A stretch of 64,000 nt of DNA from the NCBI GenBank assembly GCA_049522755.1, contig JBEKNN010000007.1:1-64000 (forward strand), read 5' to 3'. Position 1 is the stretch's first letter. Each line of letters starts with the position of its first letter. Made by a program: the position numbers and the translations under genes. The notes beneath the pieces were generated by a model, which was given only the letters and a program-made list of their open reading frames with translations, was not told where the DNA came from and did not search any database. Below are positions 34,897 to 44,670 of the stretch, one piece after another. This stretch comes from PALSA-243 sp049522755 (lineage in GTDB: Bacteria; Acidobacteriota; Terriglobia; Bryobacterales; Bryobacteraceae).

Positions 34897-36627
34897 ATGC
34901 CCGCTTCCACGCTGCTGCGACGTCCGGCCGTGCTGCTGGCGCTTGGCCTGTGCGCCATCGCCGCCGTCACCACCCTGCTGGGCAGCCTGACCAGGGGACC
35001 CGCCGTCGAAACCAAAGCCATCACCTTGCCGGATACCGCCGGCGTCGTCGCGTACCTCGCCTTCTCGCCGGATGGCAACCGGCTGGCCTACAGCCAGCGC
35101 GGCGTCTCCAAAGACGACGCTTTCCATATCTTCGTGCGACGCCTTCCCTCCGGCGCCGCGCAGCAATTCACTACCGGCCCCGCCAACGACATCAGCCCTG
35201 CATGGTCGCCGGACGGCGGCTCCATCGCGCTGCTCCGCTTAGACGGCGGGCGCGCGCAATGCATTATCGTGCCCGCAAACGGCGGACCCGAGCGCAAGGT
35301 CGCCGAATTTCCCGCCGCCGGGGCCACGCAACCGCTGCCGCGCCTCGCGTGGATGCGCGATGGCAAATCCGTGGCCGCGGTCACCGGCGCCGAGAACCAG
35401 CCTGCCTCCATCGCGCTAATCGACATCGCCAACGGCTCGCTGCGCCGCATCACCAATCCGACCGATGGCACCGAAGGCGATTGGTCCCCCGCCGTCTCGC
35501 CCGATGGTTCCACACTGGCCTTCACCCGCAGCGGCGCGTCCGAAGGCGCGGACATCTATGTTTGCGATGCTTCCGGCGGCAACCTCCGCCGCCTCACTTT
35601 CGACGACCGGACCATCCGCGGCCTGGCGTGGATGCCGGGCGGCAGCGAGCTGGTCTTCGCCGGCGCGCTCGGTAACAGCATGCGGCTATGGCGCATCGCC
35701 GTCAACGGCGGCAGCCCGCACAACCTGTTCCTCTCCGGCAATTTTCCCGGTTATCCGGTTGTCTCGCTGGCGCATAACCGGCTGGCCTACACGGAGAGCC
35801 CGTCGGTCTCGTCCGTCTGGCGCTCGGCGCTCGACGTCAACGCGCCCACTGGCCGCCCCATCCTCCGCTCCGGCGGCCGCGAATTCGCCCCGTCTTATTC
35901 GCGCGACGGCAAGCGCATTGCCGATATTTCCGATCAGACCGGATCGAGCGAGATCTGGATCTCCGATTCCGAAGGCGGCAACCGCGTGCAGATCACCAGC
36001 TTCAAGGGGCCCCAGCCTGGACGGCCGCACTGGTCGCCCGACGGCAAATGGCTGCTGTTCGACCTTCACCGCGACGGCGGAGGCGAGGTTTATAAGACGC
36101 TCGCCGAACCCGGATCGAAGCCCGTGCGCCTGCTGAACGCCAGCTCCGGCGCGACGTGGTCGCACGACGGCAAGTCGATCTACTTTCAGCAGCGCGGCTT
36201 CCTCTACAAGGCGACGGCCGATGGCGGCAGCCCCGAGCAGCTCACCGGGCGTCCCGGCGGCAACGGAGGCGTGGAATCGGTGGACGGCAAGTTCCTCTAC
36301 TATCGCGATCGACGCTCCATCTGGCGCGTTCCCACCACCGGCGGCGCGGAAGAGGCGGTCTTCGACACGGACTTTGGATTCTTCGGCGGTCCGCTGCAAA
36401 CCACGCAGAAGGGCATTTACTATATGGAATTCGATCGGGGCGACCGCGCCATGGCGATTTCGTTCTTCGATTATTCCAGCAAGCGAAGCTCGGCGGCGTT
36501 CCGTATGCGAGTCGCCGATTTCTCGGCGCCGATGAGCTTCGATGTCTCGCCGGACGGCAAGTACATTCTGTATCCGATGGTGGATCAGAGCCGGACCGAC
36601 TTGAAGTTGGTGGAAAACTTCAAGTAG
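34897..36627 (+). CDS. Membrane-anchored PD40/TolB-like beta-propeller protein
   Basis: A 576-residue protein with an N-terminal membrane anchor (VLLALGLCAIAAVTTLLGSL) followed by repeated PD40 units: FSPDGNRLAYSQRG, WSPDGGSIALLR, VSPDGSTLAFTR, WMPGGSELVFAG, YSRDGKRIADIS, WSPDGKWLLFDL and VSPDGKYILYP. In Acidobacteria such propellers are often fused to a winged-helix DNA-binding domain; none is encoded upstream of this start. It is likely a periplasmic binding or scaffold protein. Confidence 0.88.
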   Translation: MPASTLLRRPAVLLALGLCAIAAVTTLLGSLTRGPAVETKAITLPDTAGVVAYLAFSPDGNRLAYSQRGVSKDDAFHIFVRRLPSGAAQQFTTGPANDISPAWSPDGGSIALLRLDGGRAQCIIVPANGGPERKVAEFPAAGATQPLPRLAWMRDGKSVAAVTGAENQPASIALIDIANGSLRRITNPTDGTEGDWSPAVSPDGSTLAFTRSGASEGADIYVCDASGGNLRRLTFDDRTIRGLAWMPGGSELVFAGALGNSMRLWRIAVNGGSPHNLFLSGNFPGYPVVSLAHNRLAYTESPSVSSVWRSALDVNAPTGRPILRSGGREFAPSYSRDGKRIADISDQTGSSEIWISDSEGGNRVQITSFKGPQPGRPHWSPDGKWLLFDLHRDGGGEVYKTLAEPGSKPVRLLNASSGATWSHDGKSIYFQQRGFLYKATADGGSPEQLTGRPGGNGGVESVDGKFLYYRDRRSIWRVPTTGGAEEAVFDTDFGFFGGPLQTTQKGIYYMEFDRGDRAMAISFFDYSSKRSSAAFRMRVADFSAPMSFDVSPDGKYILYPMVDQSRTDLKLVENFK

Positions 36628-36658
36628 CCTCCCGATCGGCTTAGCTTAGCTAGCTCAG

Positions 36659-37258
36659 TTAGTGCAGCGTGTCGAGATACTCGCCGGTGCTGGCATCGAC
36701 AAATACCGAGATAATGGCGGTGCTCACGGATTCGCCCCAGACGATGCGCCATGCGGGGTCGGAATACTTGGCGTTCTTTTCCAGCAGGATCAGCACGGGT
36801 TGCCCGGCTTTGACAGCCTTCCCAGCCTTGGCGAGCGCGGTCTGGTAGGCGCTTTCGGTGTCCTTCTTCACGGCGGCGATGGGGAAAGAGTCGCCGTTGT
36901 ACTCCTGTTGGGGGCCGGCGAACACGTCTTTGTGGAGGTCGGGCAGCAGCTCGACGATCGAATCTGTGTAAGACCGCGCGCGGCCGAGACTGGGCGAGTA
37001 AAACGTGGCTTCCCAAGCGGAGGCTTTGCCGGGCGGCGCGCTGGGCAGGCCGTCCAGGCGCATGCTAGACATCTTTACCACCTGCGCGTCGAGCGCCCAC
37101 GCGGCGCGGGCTACCTGGTACATGCGAAAGACGGCGGAGAGGCCGGTGAGAGGCTCCGGCGGCGGCTCAGTCTTCTTTTCGGCGGCTGGCGGCGCCGTGG
37201 AGCACGCGGTCAGCAGGCACAGGGCCAGGCAGCCGGGCATAAGGGCGAAGCGATTCAC
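36659..37258 (-). CDS. Predicted lipoprotein of unknown function
   Basis: A 199-residue protein with a lipobox (LALCLLTACSTAPP, Cys near 19) and a Pro/Glu-rich linker. The mature domain (LSAVFRMYQVARAAWALDAQ to FVDASTGEYLDTLH) has a compact alpha/beta look; the last part (PAWRIVWGESVSTAIISVFV) resembles PepSY-like strands, but I cannot assign it. It is divergent from the TPR gene at 37337. Confidence 0.8.
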   Translation of the reverse strand: MNRFALMPGCLALCLLTACSTAPPAAEKKTEPPPEPLTGLSAVFRMYQVARAAWALDAQVVKMSSMRLDGLPSAPPGKASAWEATFYSPSLGRARSYTDSIVELLPDLHKDVFAGPQQEYNGDSFPIAAVKKDTESAYQTALAKAGKAVKAGQPVLILLEKNAKYSDPAWRIVWGESVSTAIISVFVDASTGEYLDTLH

Positions 37259-37336
37259 GCCGTTATTGTAACGTGCGGCTGTTTACAATGGCAGCGCCGC
37301 GCTTATGGCATAATGGCGGCAGTATTGGAGGGTGGT

Positions 37337-38605
37337 ATGACTCCTCGGAATTTGGCAGCCTTGCTCGTAACGGCATCGCTGATTTTGCCGGCGCTGCCGG
37401 CGTTCGCCCAGAAGGCGGGAACAACTGGCGCCGGGACCAGCACGTCCACCGGGACGACGGGCACTGGGACCGGCATTGGCACGACAAACCCCGGCACGAT
37501 CGGCGCTCCCGGCTCCACGGGCACGACCAATACCAGGACGACGGCGCCGGCCCAGCCGATCTATCTGACCGGGCGTGTGGCCATCGACGACGGATCGGCA
37601 TTGCCTGGGCCGGTGACCATTGAGCGCGTCTGCAACGGCGCCACTCACACCGAAGGATACACGGATATGAAGGGCACATTCGGTATCCAGTTTGGCAATG
37701 AGGCGGGCGTCTTTCAGGACGCCACGGACTCCCCAAGCAGGTCGAGCACGTCGGGCGTGGCGCCGGGCATGGGAATCGGAAGCGGATCGGGCGGCGCGCT
37801 TGGCAGCAGCGGGAACAGTATGGGCATGGGCGGCTCGCAAGACCGGATGCTGACGAATTGCGAGCTTCGCGCCAAACTTCCGGGCTTTCGCTCGCAATCG
37901 ATCAATCTTACGGGAAGGCGTCCGATGGACGATCCGGATCTGGGCACGATTCTGATGCACCGTGAGGCGCCGGGCGAGGGATCGACCGTCAGCGTCACTT
38001 CGCTGAACGCGCCGAAGGCCGCACGCAAGGCGTTCGAAAAGGGGCAGGAGCTACTCAAGAAGAATAAGCCCGCCGACGCGCGTGAAGAGTTCGAGAAGGC
38101 GGTACAAATCGACCAGGCGTACGCGGCGGCGTGGTGCGAATTGGGCAGGCTGCAGGCCGAGTTCGGCGATCCGGAGATGGCGCGCGGCTCGTTCCGGGTC
38201 GCCATGAAATCCGACCCAAAGTTCGTCAGCCCCTACCTGGAACTATCGATGTTGTCGCTCAACGACAAAAAGTGGCAGGAAGCTGCGGACTTAACCGACC
38301 AGGTGCTGAAGCTCGACCCATTCGACTATCCACAGGCTTACCTTTTCAACGCGGCCGCCAAGTACAACATGCAAGAGGTGGACGCGGCCGAGAAAAGCAT
38401 CAAGGAAGCCGACCGGCTGGATACGCGCCATCAATTTCCGGAGGTGGCGCACCTTTATGGCGCGGTTCTACAGTACAAGAAGGATTATGCGGGGGCGGTG
38501 TTGCAATATCGGGCATACCTGAAAATGGCTCCGGATTCCGAAAACGCGCCATCCGTGAGGAAGCAACTGGAAACGTTGGATAAGTTGACTACGGCTGAGA
38601 AGTAA
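37337..38605 (+). CDS. Exported TPR protein with Thr/Gly-rich linker
   Basis: A 422-residue protein. GGAGGG four bases before the ATG fixes the start. A signal peptide (LAALLVTASLILPALPAFAQ) is followed by a low-complexity Gly/Thr/Ser linker of about 50 residues. Next is a domain that looks like a carboxypeptidase-regulatory-like beta fold (LTGRVAIDDGSALPGPVTIE). From about residue 235 there are TPR units such as KKNKPADAREEFEKAVQIDQ and QYKKDYAGAVLQYRAYLKMA. It probably acts as a periplasmic scaffold. Confidence 0.88.
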   Translation: MTPRNLAALLVTASLILPALPAFAQKAGTTGAGTSTSTGTTGTGTGIGTTNPGTIGAPGSTGTTNTRTTAPAQPIYLTGRVAIDDGSALPGPVTIERVCNGATHTEGYTDMKGTFGIQFGNEAGVFQDATDSPSRSSTSGVAPGMGIGSGSGGALGSSGNSMGMGGSQDRMLTNCELRAKLPGFRSQSINLTGRRPMDDPDLGTILMHREAPGEGSTVSVTSLNAPKAARKAFEKGQELLKKNKPADAREEFEKAVQIDQAYAAAWCELGRLQAEFGDPEMARGSFRVAMKSDPKFVSPYLELSMLSLNDKKWQEAADLTDQVLKLDPFDYPQAYLFNAAAKYNMQEVDAAEKSIKEADRLDTRHQFPEVAHLYGAVLQYKKDYAGAVLQYRAYLKMAPDSENAPSVRKQLETLDKLTTAEK

Positions 38606-38611
38606 GTGCTT

Positions 38612-38708
38612 TCGACGCAGAGACGCTGAGGCGCGGAGTTAAGCGCAGAGAACTCTTGTGAACGTCTTCTCCGCGTTTTCCTCTGCGTCTCGGCGTCTCT
38701 GCGTCGAG
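38612..38708. repeat. Long palindromic repeat of the CTCTGCGTC family
   Basis: The left part (CGACGCAGAGACGCTGAGG) pairs with the right part (GGCGTCTCTGCGTCG) to give a long imperfect hairpin of about 97 bases. Copies or halves are at 39381, 55306 and 56645. It follows the stop codon of the TPR gene. Confidence 0.75.
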
Positions 38709-38790
38709 AAAAACGGCGACTATCTATCTAATCTACCCGCCCGGCGCTCCCATCCAGGCCGCGCGATCCCCGGTCTAACTTCGAACAACC

Positions 38791-39476
38791 GTGGATGTCA
38801 TGCTCAAAATGGACGTCGGAAGTAGGCAGGTTTTCGTCGGTGTATGTTTTCTCCTTCTCAACGCATGCAGCGTTGGCCGATCGCACACGCCCGATTCAAA
38901 ACCGGAGCAGAACTTTTTTCGGCAAGAAGCGGAATTCGAAGCGCTTCTGGCGGAGGTGCAGGCGGACGAGAAATTAACGACGATTGGCCGCGAGAAATTT
39001 GCTATGCAGGCCGCACCCTTTCCATCAAGGATGGCCTTTCACAGATTGAACTCCTTGGATTAACAACCGAGCGTTGGGCAGAGTATCGGCGGCAACTTCG
39101 AGGTCTCGGCCTGGTACTGGTCACCAAGGGGGATGGCGGCGTCGAGTTCAGAGTGGATCGAGGGTCCTTCTCTAATGGGGATTCATATAAAGGCTACGAG
39201 TACGATGCGAAGCCGGCAGAACACCTAAAGGCAAGTCTCGACGGGTACCGAATCTCTGAGAGCGACAGGGACGCGTCTGGAGGTATTACGTGTCCAAGCT
39301 ACTCAAGGGGCATTGGCGTTTGTACCTCTACGTCAATGGTTAACGGTCACTGGGCAGAGACGAATGAAATAGAATTCTTCTTCTCTGCGCTTATCTCAGC
39401 GCCTCTGCGTCTCTGCGTCGAAAAAGTCTACCTGCCCGGCACTCCCATCCAAGTGCGCGATCCGAAGTCGGTATAA
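38791..39476 (+). pseudogene. Broken lipoprotein gene
   Basis: The first frame starts at GTG 38791 (or ATG 38800) and encodes a lipoprotein N-terminus (FVGVCFLLLNACSVGRSHTP). Around 38965-38985 the sensible reading moves to another frame, which continues as PREICYAGRTLSIKDGLSQI and KGYEYDAKPAEHLKASLDGY. The end is replaced by a CTCTGCGTC-family repeat, and the frame runs on to 39476, over the end of the oxidase operon. A frameshift plus a lost 3' end suggest a decayed gene. Confidence 0.6.
39381..39421. repeat. Half copy of the CTCTGCGTC-family repeat
   Basis: CTTCTCTGCGC followed by GCCTCTGCGTCTCTGCGTCG matches the right arm of the repeat at 38612. It lies at the end of the broken lipoprotein gene, a few bases from the last gene of the oxidase operon. 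Confidence 0.7.
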
Positions 39477-39757
39477 GTCATGCCGATTAGGATGAAGAAC
39501 CAGAGTACGCCGCCTAGCAGCACTAACTTCGTCAGCGTTGTACTGTAGCGCACGTGCATGAAGAACATGACTACGAGTAACATCTTGCAAATCGCGATCG
39601 CCAAGGCCACCACCACGCTGAATGCGCCCAGGTCGACATAGGCGACCAGAGTCGTAACTACTGTGGCGACGGCTAGCGCTAGAAAGACTAACAAGTACGT
39701 TTGGACGCTATCGATGTGTTCGTGATTTTCGATGTGATGTTCAGTGTGTTCTTGCAT
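39428..39757 (-). CDS. Cytochrome c oxidase subunit IV
   Basis: A 109-residue protein with a His-rich N-terminus (HTEHHIENHEHIDS) and three transmembrane helices, the second with KMLLVVMFFMHVRYS. This is the prokaryotic COX4/CyoD-like subunit that helps stabilise the oxidase. It is the last gene of the act-cox operon, two bases after coxC. Confidence 0.9.
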   Translation of the reverse strand: MQEHTEHHIENHEHIDSVQTYLLVFLALAVATVVTTLVAYVDLGAFSVVVALAIAICKMLLVVMFFMHVRYSTTLTKLVLLGGVLWFFILIGMTYTDFGSRTWMGVPGR

Positions 39758-39759
39758 GG

Positions 39760-40426
<667 letters not shown>

Positions 40427-40434
<8 letters not shown>

Positions 40435-42046
40435 CTTCGGCCTCCACGGAAGAGTAATCGTACGCCTCGTGAGTCACAATGGGGATCTCATCGAAATTGT
40501 GCGTGGGCGGCGGCGAGGGGATCTTCCATTCCAAACCGGTGGCGCCCCATGGGTTAGCTCCGGCGATCGGGCCGTATTTCAGCGACCAGGCGAAATAGAT
40601 GGCGGGCAGCAGATATCCGATGGCCAGAATCGAGGCGCCGGCGCTTGAAAGCACATGCAGCACCTGGAACTCCGGCGGGTAAGCGGCATAGCGGCGCGGC
40701 ATCCCGAGATAGCCGAGGATGAATTGCGGAAAGAACGTCAGGTTGAAGCCTAGGAACGTGATGCCGGCGGAGAGCTTTGCCCAGCCGTCGGGATACATGC
40801 GGCCCGTCATCTTAGGCCACCAATAGTGGAGGCCGCCCATATACGCCATGATAGTTCCACCTACCATGACGTAATGGAAATGCGCGATCACGAAGTAAGT
40901 ATCGGTGACATGCACATCGAATCCGAGCGATGCCAGAAACAGGCCGGTGAGGCCGCCGATGGTAAACAGACCGATGAAGCCGAAAGCGTACAGCATCGGG
41001 GTCTCGAAGGATATCGAGCCCTTATATAAGGTAGCCGTCCAGTTGAAAACCTTGATCGCCGAAGGGATGGCGACGAAGTAACTCAGGAACGAGAAGACCA
41101 TGCCGGCGTAAACCGACTGCGTGCTGACGAACAAGTGATGGCCCCAGACCAGGAAGCCGATGACCGCGAGCGCCAGGCTGGAGGCGGCCACGAATCCGTA
41201 GCCATAGATCGGCTTGCGCGAGAACGTGGAGATCAGCTCGTTGATGACGCCCATTCCGGGCAGCACCATGATGTACACGGCCGGGTGTGAATAGAACCAG
41301 AAGAGGTGCTGGAATAATACGGGGTCGCCGCCCAGCGCGGGGTCGAATATGCCAATGTGCAGCAGGCGTTCGCAGAAGACCAGAACCAGCGTCACTGCCA
41401 GCACCGGCGTGCCCAATACCTGCAGGAGCGCGGTGGCATAATGGGCCCAAACAAAAAGCGGCATGCGGAACCACGTCATACCGGGCGCACGCATGCGGTG
41501 CACGGTGACAATGAAGTTGAGTCCGGTGAGAATCGAAGAGAAGCCCGCGACAAAAATGCCAAGCGCGGTGGCGATCACCCAGGTATTCGAATACGAAGTG
41601 CTGTACGGAGTATAGAACGTCCAACCGGTATCCACGCCGCCGGCGAACATGGCAAAAAAGGCCAGGGCGCCGCCGATAATCAGCAGATACCAGCTCAGCA
41701 GATTGATCCTGGGGAAGGCCAGATCGCGCGCGCCGATCATAATCGGCAGGAAGAAATTGCCCAGCGTCGCCGGAATGGATGGCACCAGGAAAAAGAACAC
41801 CATGATCACGCCGTGCATGGTGAACAGCTTGTTATACGTCTCAGCCGAGACAAGGTCGCTTTCCGGAGTGGCTAACTCGAGGCGGATCATCGTGGCGAAG
41901 ATGCCGCCGATGAAAAAGAACACAGTGATAGTGGCGAAATACAGCAGGGCGATCCGCTTGTGGTCCTTGGTGAGGAGCCACGACTTCAGCCCATAGCTGG
42001 AATTTAAGTAGTTTTCTCGTTGCTGGACAGGCGCAGCGGTTATCAT
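40427..42046 (-). CDS. coxA: Cytochrome c oxidase subunit I, A2-type
   Basis: A 539-residue heme-copper oxidase subunit with 12 or more helices. FWFYSHPAVYIMVLPGMG carries the His-Tyr pair of the active site; the YSHPxV form, without the Glu of GHPEV, marks the A2 subfamily, as in Rhodothermus marinus caa3. WGHHLFVS holds the two CuB histidines, and YFVIAHFHYVMVGG the heme a3 and heme a ligands. It reduces oxygen and pumps protons. Confidence 0.97.
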
Positions 42047-42052
42047 AATCCC

Positions 42053-43093
42053 CTAACGACCCCTCGGTACTGAAGTCCCCGGGGCTGGCTGGGCCGCGCC
42101 CTGCGGGATAGGCTTGAACTCTCCGGCCGGAGTCGAAATATTAACCGGAGCCGGGCCGGTTCCCGGCTTCGGAGACAGCGACTTAATATACTCGATTAAC
42201 TGCACAACGCCTTCCTCGTTGACCAAGCCCTGGAACGTAGGCATCAGAGGCTGGAAGCCCGCGACCACCTTGGCGTCGGGCTGAAGGATCGATTCGCGAA
42301 GGTAGGCTTCGTCGGCGGTGATCACGCGCCCGTCGGCAAGCTGTACGTGCTTGCGGTACAAACCGACCAGCGAGGGGCAGCGGCCGGAGCCATCCTGTTT
42401 GTGGCAATTGGAACAGGCCAGATCGTCAAACAACTTGCCGCCCTTCTCGGCCATCGATCCCATGGACGCGCCGCCGTTGAGCCACTCCTGATACTCGTTC
42501 GGCTCCATCACGTAGACCCAGCCGATCATGCCGGAGTGCTTGGTGCCGCAATATTCGGCGCAGAACAGGTGATACTTGCCGGTCTTGGTGGGCGTAAGCC
42601 AAACCGTGGAATAGCGGCCGGGCACCACGTCCTGCTTGGTGCGGAACGCGGGAATGAAGAAACTGTGGATGACGTCCTCGGAGGTCATGGTGAACTTGAC
42701 CGGGCGTCCCACCGGAATATGCAGCTCGTTGATTTCGCGCTGGCCTTCCGGGTGCTGAAGCTTCCACATCCACTGCTTGGCCACAATGTAGATCTGCGAG
42801 GCATTGTCCGGTGGACGGCTCTCTTTGAAGAAGATGCTGGCGCCCCATCCGAACATGACCATGGTGATGCCGAAGGGGATCACGCTCCAGGCGATTTCCA
42901 GCGCCATGCCGGTATGCGTGGCCTCGGGAATTTCGGTTTCGGAACGGCGCCGGTAGCGAATGGCGAAGTAGAAGATAGCGGCAAAGATCCCCACCGTGAA
43001 AAACACGGTGACCGCGACCAGGAAGAGATACAGGTAGTCTACTTCGACCGCGAAGTTGGACGCTTGTTCCGGTATGAAGCTTAGTGATCCCAT
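42053..43093 (-). CDS. coxB: Cytochrome c oxidase subunit II with fused cytochrome c domain
   Basis: A 346-residue protein. Two N-terminal helices are followed by the CuA domain: DVIHSFFIPAFRTKQDVVPG and FCAEYCGTKHSGM give all CuA ligands. A C-terminal cytochrome c domain has one heme site, ACSNCHKQDGSG, and a distal Met in the PLMPTFQGL segment. The fusion defines a caa3-type oxidase that can accept electrons directly from the alternative complex III cytochromes. The C-terminal tail is Pro-rich. Confidence 0.96.
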   Translation of the reverse strand: MGSLSFIPEQASNFAVEVDYLYLFLVAVTVFFTVGIFAAIFYFAIRYRRRSETEIPEATHTGMALEIAWSVIPFGITMVMFGWGASIFFKESRPPDNASQIYIVAKQWMWKLQHPEGQREINELHIPVGRPVKFTMTSEDVIHSFFIPAFRTKQDVVPGRYSTVWLTPTKTGKYHLFCAEYCGTKHSGMIGWVYVMEPNEYQEWLNGGASMGSMAEKGGKLFDDLACSNCHKQDGSGRCPSLVGLYRKHVQLADGRVITADEAYLRESILQPDAKVVAGFQPLMPTFQGLVNEEGVVQLIEYIKSLSPKPGTGPAPVNISTPAGEFKPIPQGAAQPAPGTSVPRGR

Positions 43094-43099
43094 CTCGAA

Positions 43100-44134
43100 C
43101 TATCCAGCCCGCCTTAGATTAGTTTGATGCGAGAGCTTAGTTTTATGCGAGCGGCTCTCGCGGCGGAGAGCGATCGCGAGAAACGTTCCGCAGATCAGCA
43201 CAAAACCGGCGCCCACCGCGCGCAGCAGATTCATGGTCATTGCGCCGTACTTTCCCGTGGAGGGGTCGTAGTGAAAACAATACAGCAGAATCTGGTCCAC
43301 CGGCGTACCGATCTTATTGGCCGAAGCCTCCACCAGGCCCAAACGGATGTCGCGCGGCGCGTATTCCACGCCGTAGAAGTATTTCGAAAGACGTCCCTCG
43401 GGAGTGAGGATCATGATCGCGCTGGCGTGCGCAAACTGATCGGTGGCCGGGTCGTATTTATAGTGGAAGCCGATGGCATCGGTGAGCGCCTTGATATTGG
43501 CCTCGTCGCCGGTGAGGAAGTGCCAGCCGTTGGCTGTATCGGCGCGGTTATAACGGCGCAAGTAGGATTTTTTCTTGGCGGCGGCGATTTCGGGCGTGTC
43601 TGCCGGGTCGAAACTCACCGCGACCACTTCGAAATCCTTTCCCGGATTGAGAGTCACGGCCTTCAAGGCGCCTTCGAGACCGTTCAGAATCTCCGAGCAG
43701 AGCATGGGGCAGCGATAATAGACCAGCGTGAAGAGCACCGGTTTTTTGGACGAAAAATAAGTGGAGAGCGGCAGCGCGCGGCCGGTTTCGTCGGTAAATG
43801 TGAGGTTCAGCGGAACCTGGGCATCCAGGCGCTGATCTATGCCGACGCCTTTCAGGGCGCCGGGCACGGCGGCCCGCAGGTTGCTGTCCTGCATGCTGAA
43901 GGTTTGCTGCGCCGGAGCCGGCTGGCCAGGTTGCGCGAATGCAGCCAGGGCGGTCGCTAGTAAGACTACCGGCAGCCATATTGTAGGGCGGACCCCCCGG
44001 TCCGCGGCCGCCCCCCCGGTCGGCTTGCCGGCAGCCGCATGAGACTCATCGCGCCGGCGAAGAACGGGTCCAGGGAGACCCGTGCGGACCAGGGGGTCCG
44101 CCCTACGAGGGCTAGCTGAAGCGTGCGCTGGCAT
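43100..44134 (-). CDS. SCO1/SenC-like copper chaperone with repeat-encoded N-terminus
   Basis: A 344-residue protein that delivers copper to the CuA site of CoxB. VYYRCPMLCSEILNGLEGAL carries the CxxxC copper motif, and QFAHASAIMILTPEGRLSKY the conserved His. The real signal-peptide core is IWLPVVLLATALAAFAQ, about 50 residues in. Its only plausible in-frame start is the ATG at 44134, overlapping the TAA of the previous gene. The codons between are a REPIN (43983-44106), giving an Arg-rich extension. The final hydrophobic stretch near the C-terminus (AVGAGFVLICGTFLAIAL) may anchor the protein. Confidence 0.85.
   Translation of the reverse strand: MPAHASASPRRADPLVRTGLPGPVLRRRDESHAAAGKPTGGAAADRGVRPTIWLPVVLLATALAAFAQPGQPAPAQQTFSMQDSNLRAAVPGALKGVGIDQRLDAQVPLNLTFTDETGRALPLSTYFSSKKPVLFTLVYYRCPMLCSEILNGLEGALKAVTLNPGKDFEVVAVSFDPADTPEIAAAKKKSYLRRYNRADTANGWHFLTGDEANIKALTDAIGFHYKYDPATDQFAHASAIMILTPEGRLSKYFYGVEYAPRDIRLGLVEASANKIGTPVDQILLYCFHYDPSTGKYGAMTMNLLRAVGAGFVLICGTFLAIALRRESRSHKTKLSHQTNLRRAG
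43983..44106. repeat. REPIN-like repeat inside the 5' end of the SCO gene
   Basis: Starts GTAGGGCGGACCCCCCGG and ends CCAGGGGGTCCGCCCTAC: two GTAG-headed units in inverted orientation, 124 bases in total. It is read in frame between the start codon and the signal peptide core of the SCO protein. Confidence 0.88.
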
Positions 44135-44670
44135 TACTTCGCCCCCTGTTGAATCTGGGCCGCCAGCGGGCCGCCCGTCTGTAGCATGATCGGACCCAGA
44201 CCCGACGCCGTTGGAACCGTAACACCGGCGGCGGCGGATTGCGGTCCGCTCTCTTGACGCGCCGGCAAACCACGCTGGGCGATCAAATCCATGGCGCGGT
44301 CGATGGGAAGCCGCACGATGCCGTTCGATTGATCGAGCCATCTGTAGTTGTGCAGAACCTGATCTTCCGCCGCCCGCATTTCCTGCAAATCGGTGGCCGG
44401 GGTGTCTTCCAGGCGCGGCTCGGGAGGAAGCTGCCGCGCATCCTGTGCCGGCGATTCGACGCGCGAGGCCGGGACTCCGCCCTCCCGGTGCAGCAGGTAT
44501 TGGAACATGCCGAGGACCAGACCGACGGAAAAGATGGTGGTGATGATCAGCCCGATGGCGAATTTGGTGAGCGCTTTGAAGCTGACGTCGCGATGCTCGT
44601 ACCGGTTCTCCGGATTGGTTAAATCCGGCCTGACGACACGGATCGGTTCGTGATCTCTATTCTCTGCCAT
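44134..44670 (-). CDS. Membrane protein of the act-cox operon, unknown function
   Basis: A 178-residue protein with about 35 cytoplasmic residues (EPIRVVRPDLTNPENRYEHR), one helix (FAIGLIITTIFSVGLVLGMF) and a periplasmic Pro/Gln-rich tail. The segment DQVLHNYRWLDQSNGIVRLP followed by DRAMDLIAQRGLP recurs in proteins placed between actF and sco in Acidobacteria as far as I recall; this is not checked. Its start overlaps the actF end by 14 bases. A role in assembling the ACIII-oxidase complex is plausible. Confidence 0.8.
   Translation of the reverse strand: MAENRDHEPIRVVRPDLTNPENRYEHRDVSFKALTKFAIGLIITTIFSVGLVLGMFQYLLHREGGVPASRVESPAQDARQLPPEPRLEDTPATDLQEMRAAEDQVLHNYRWLDQSNGIVRLPIDRAMDLIAQRGLPARQESGPQSAAAGVTVPTASGLGPIMLQTGGPLAAQIQQGAK

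Noticed and set aside
36636..36662. TAGCTCAGTTAGTGCAGC looks like a tRNA D-arm
   Set aside because: No matching acceptor, anticodon or T arm surrounds it, and it overlaps the 3' end of the lipoprotein gene at 36659.
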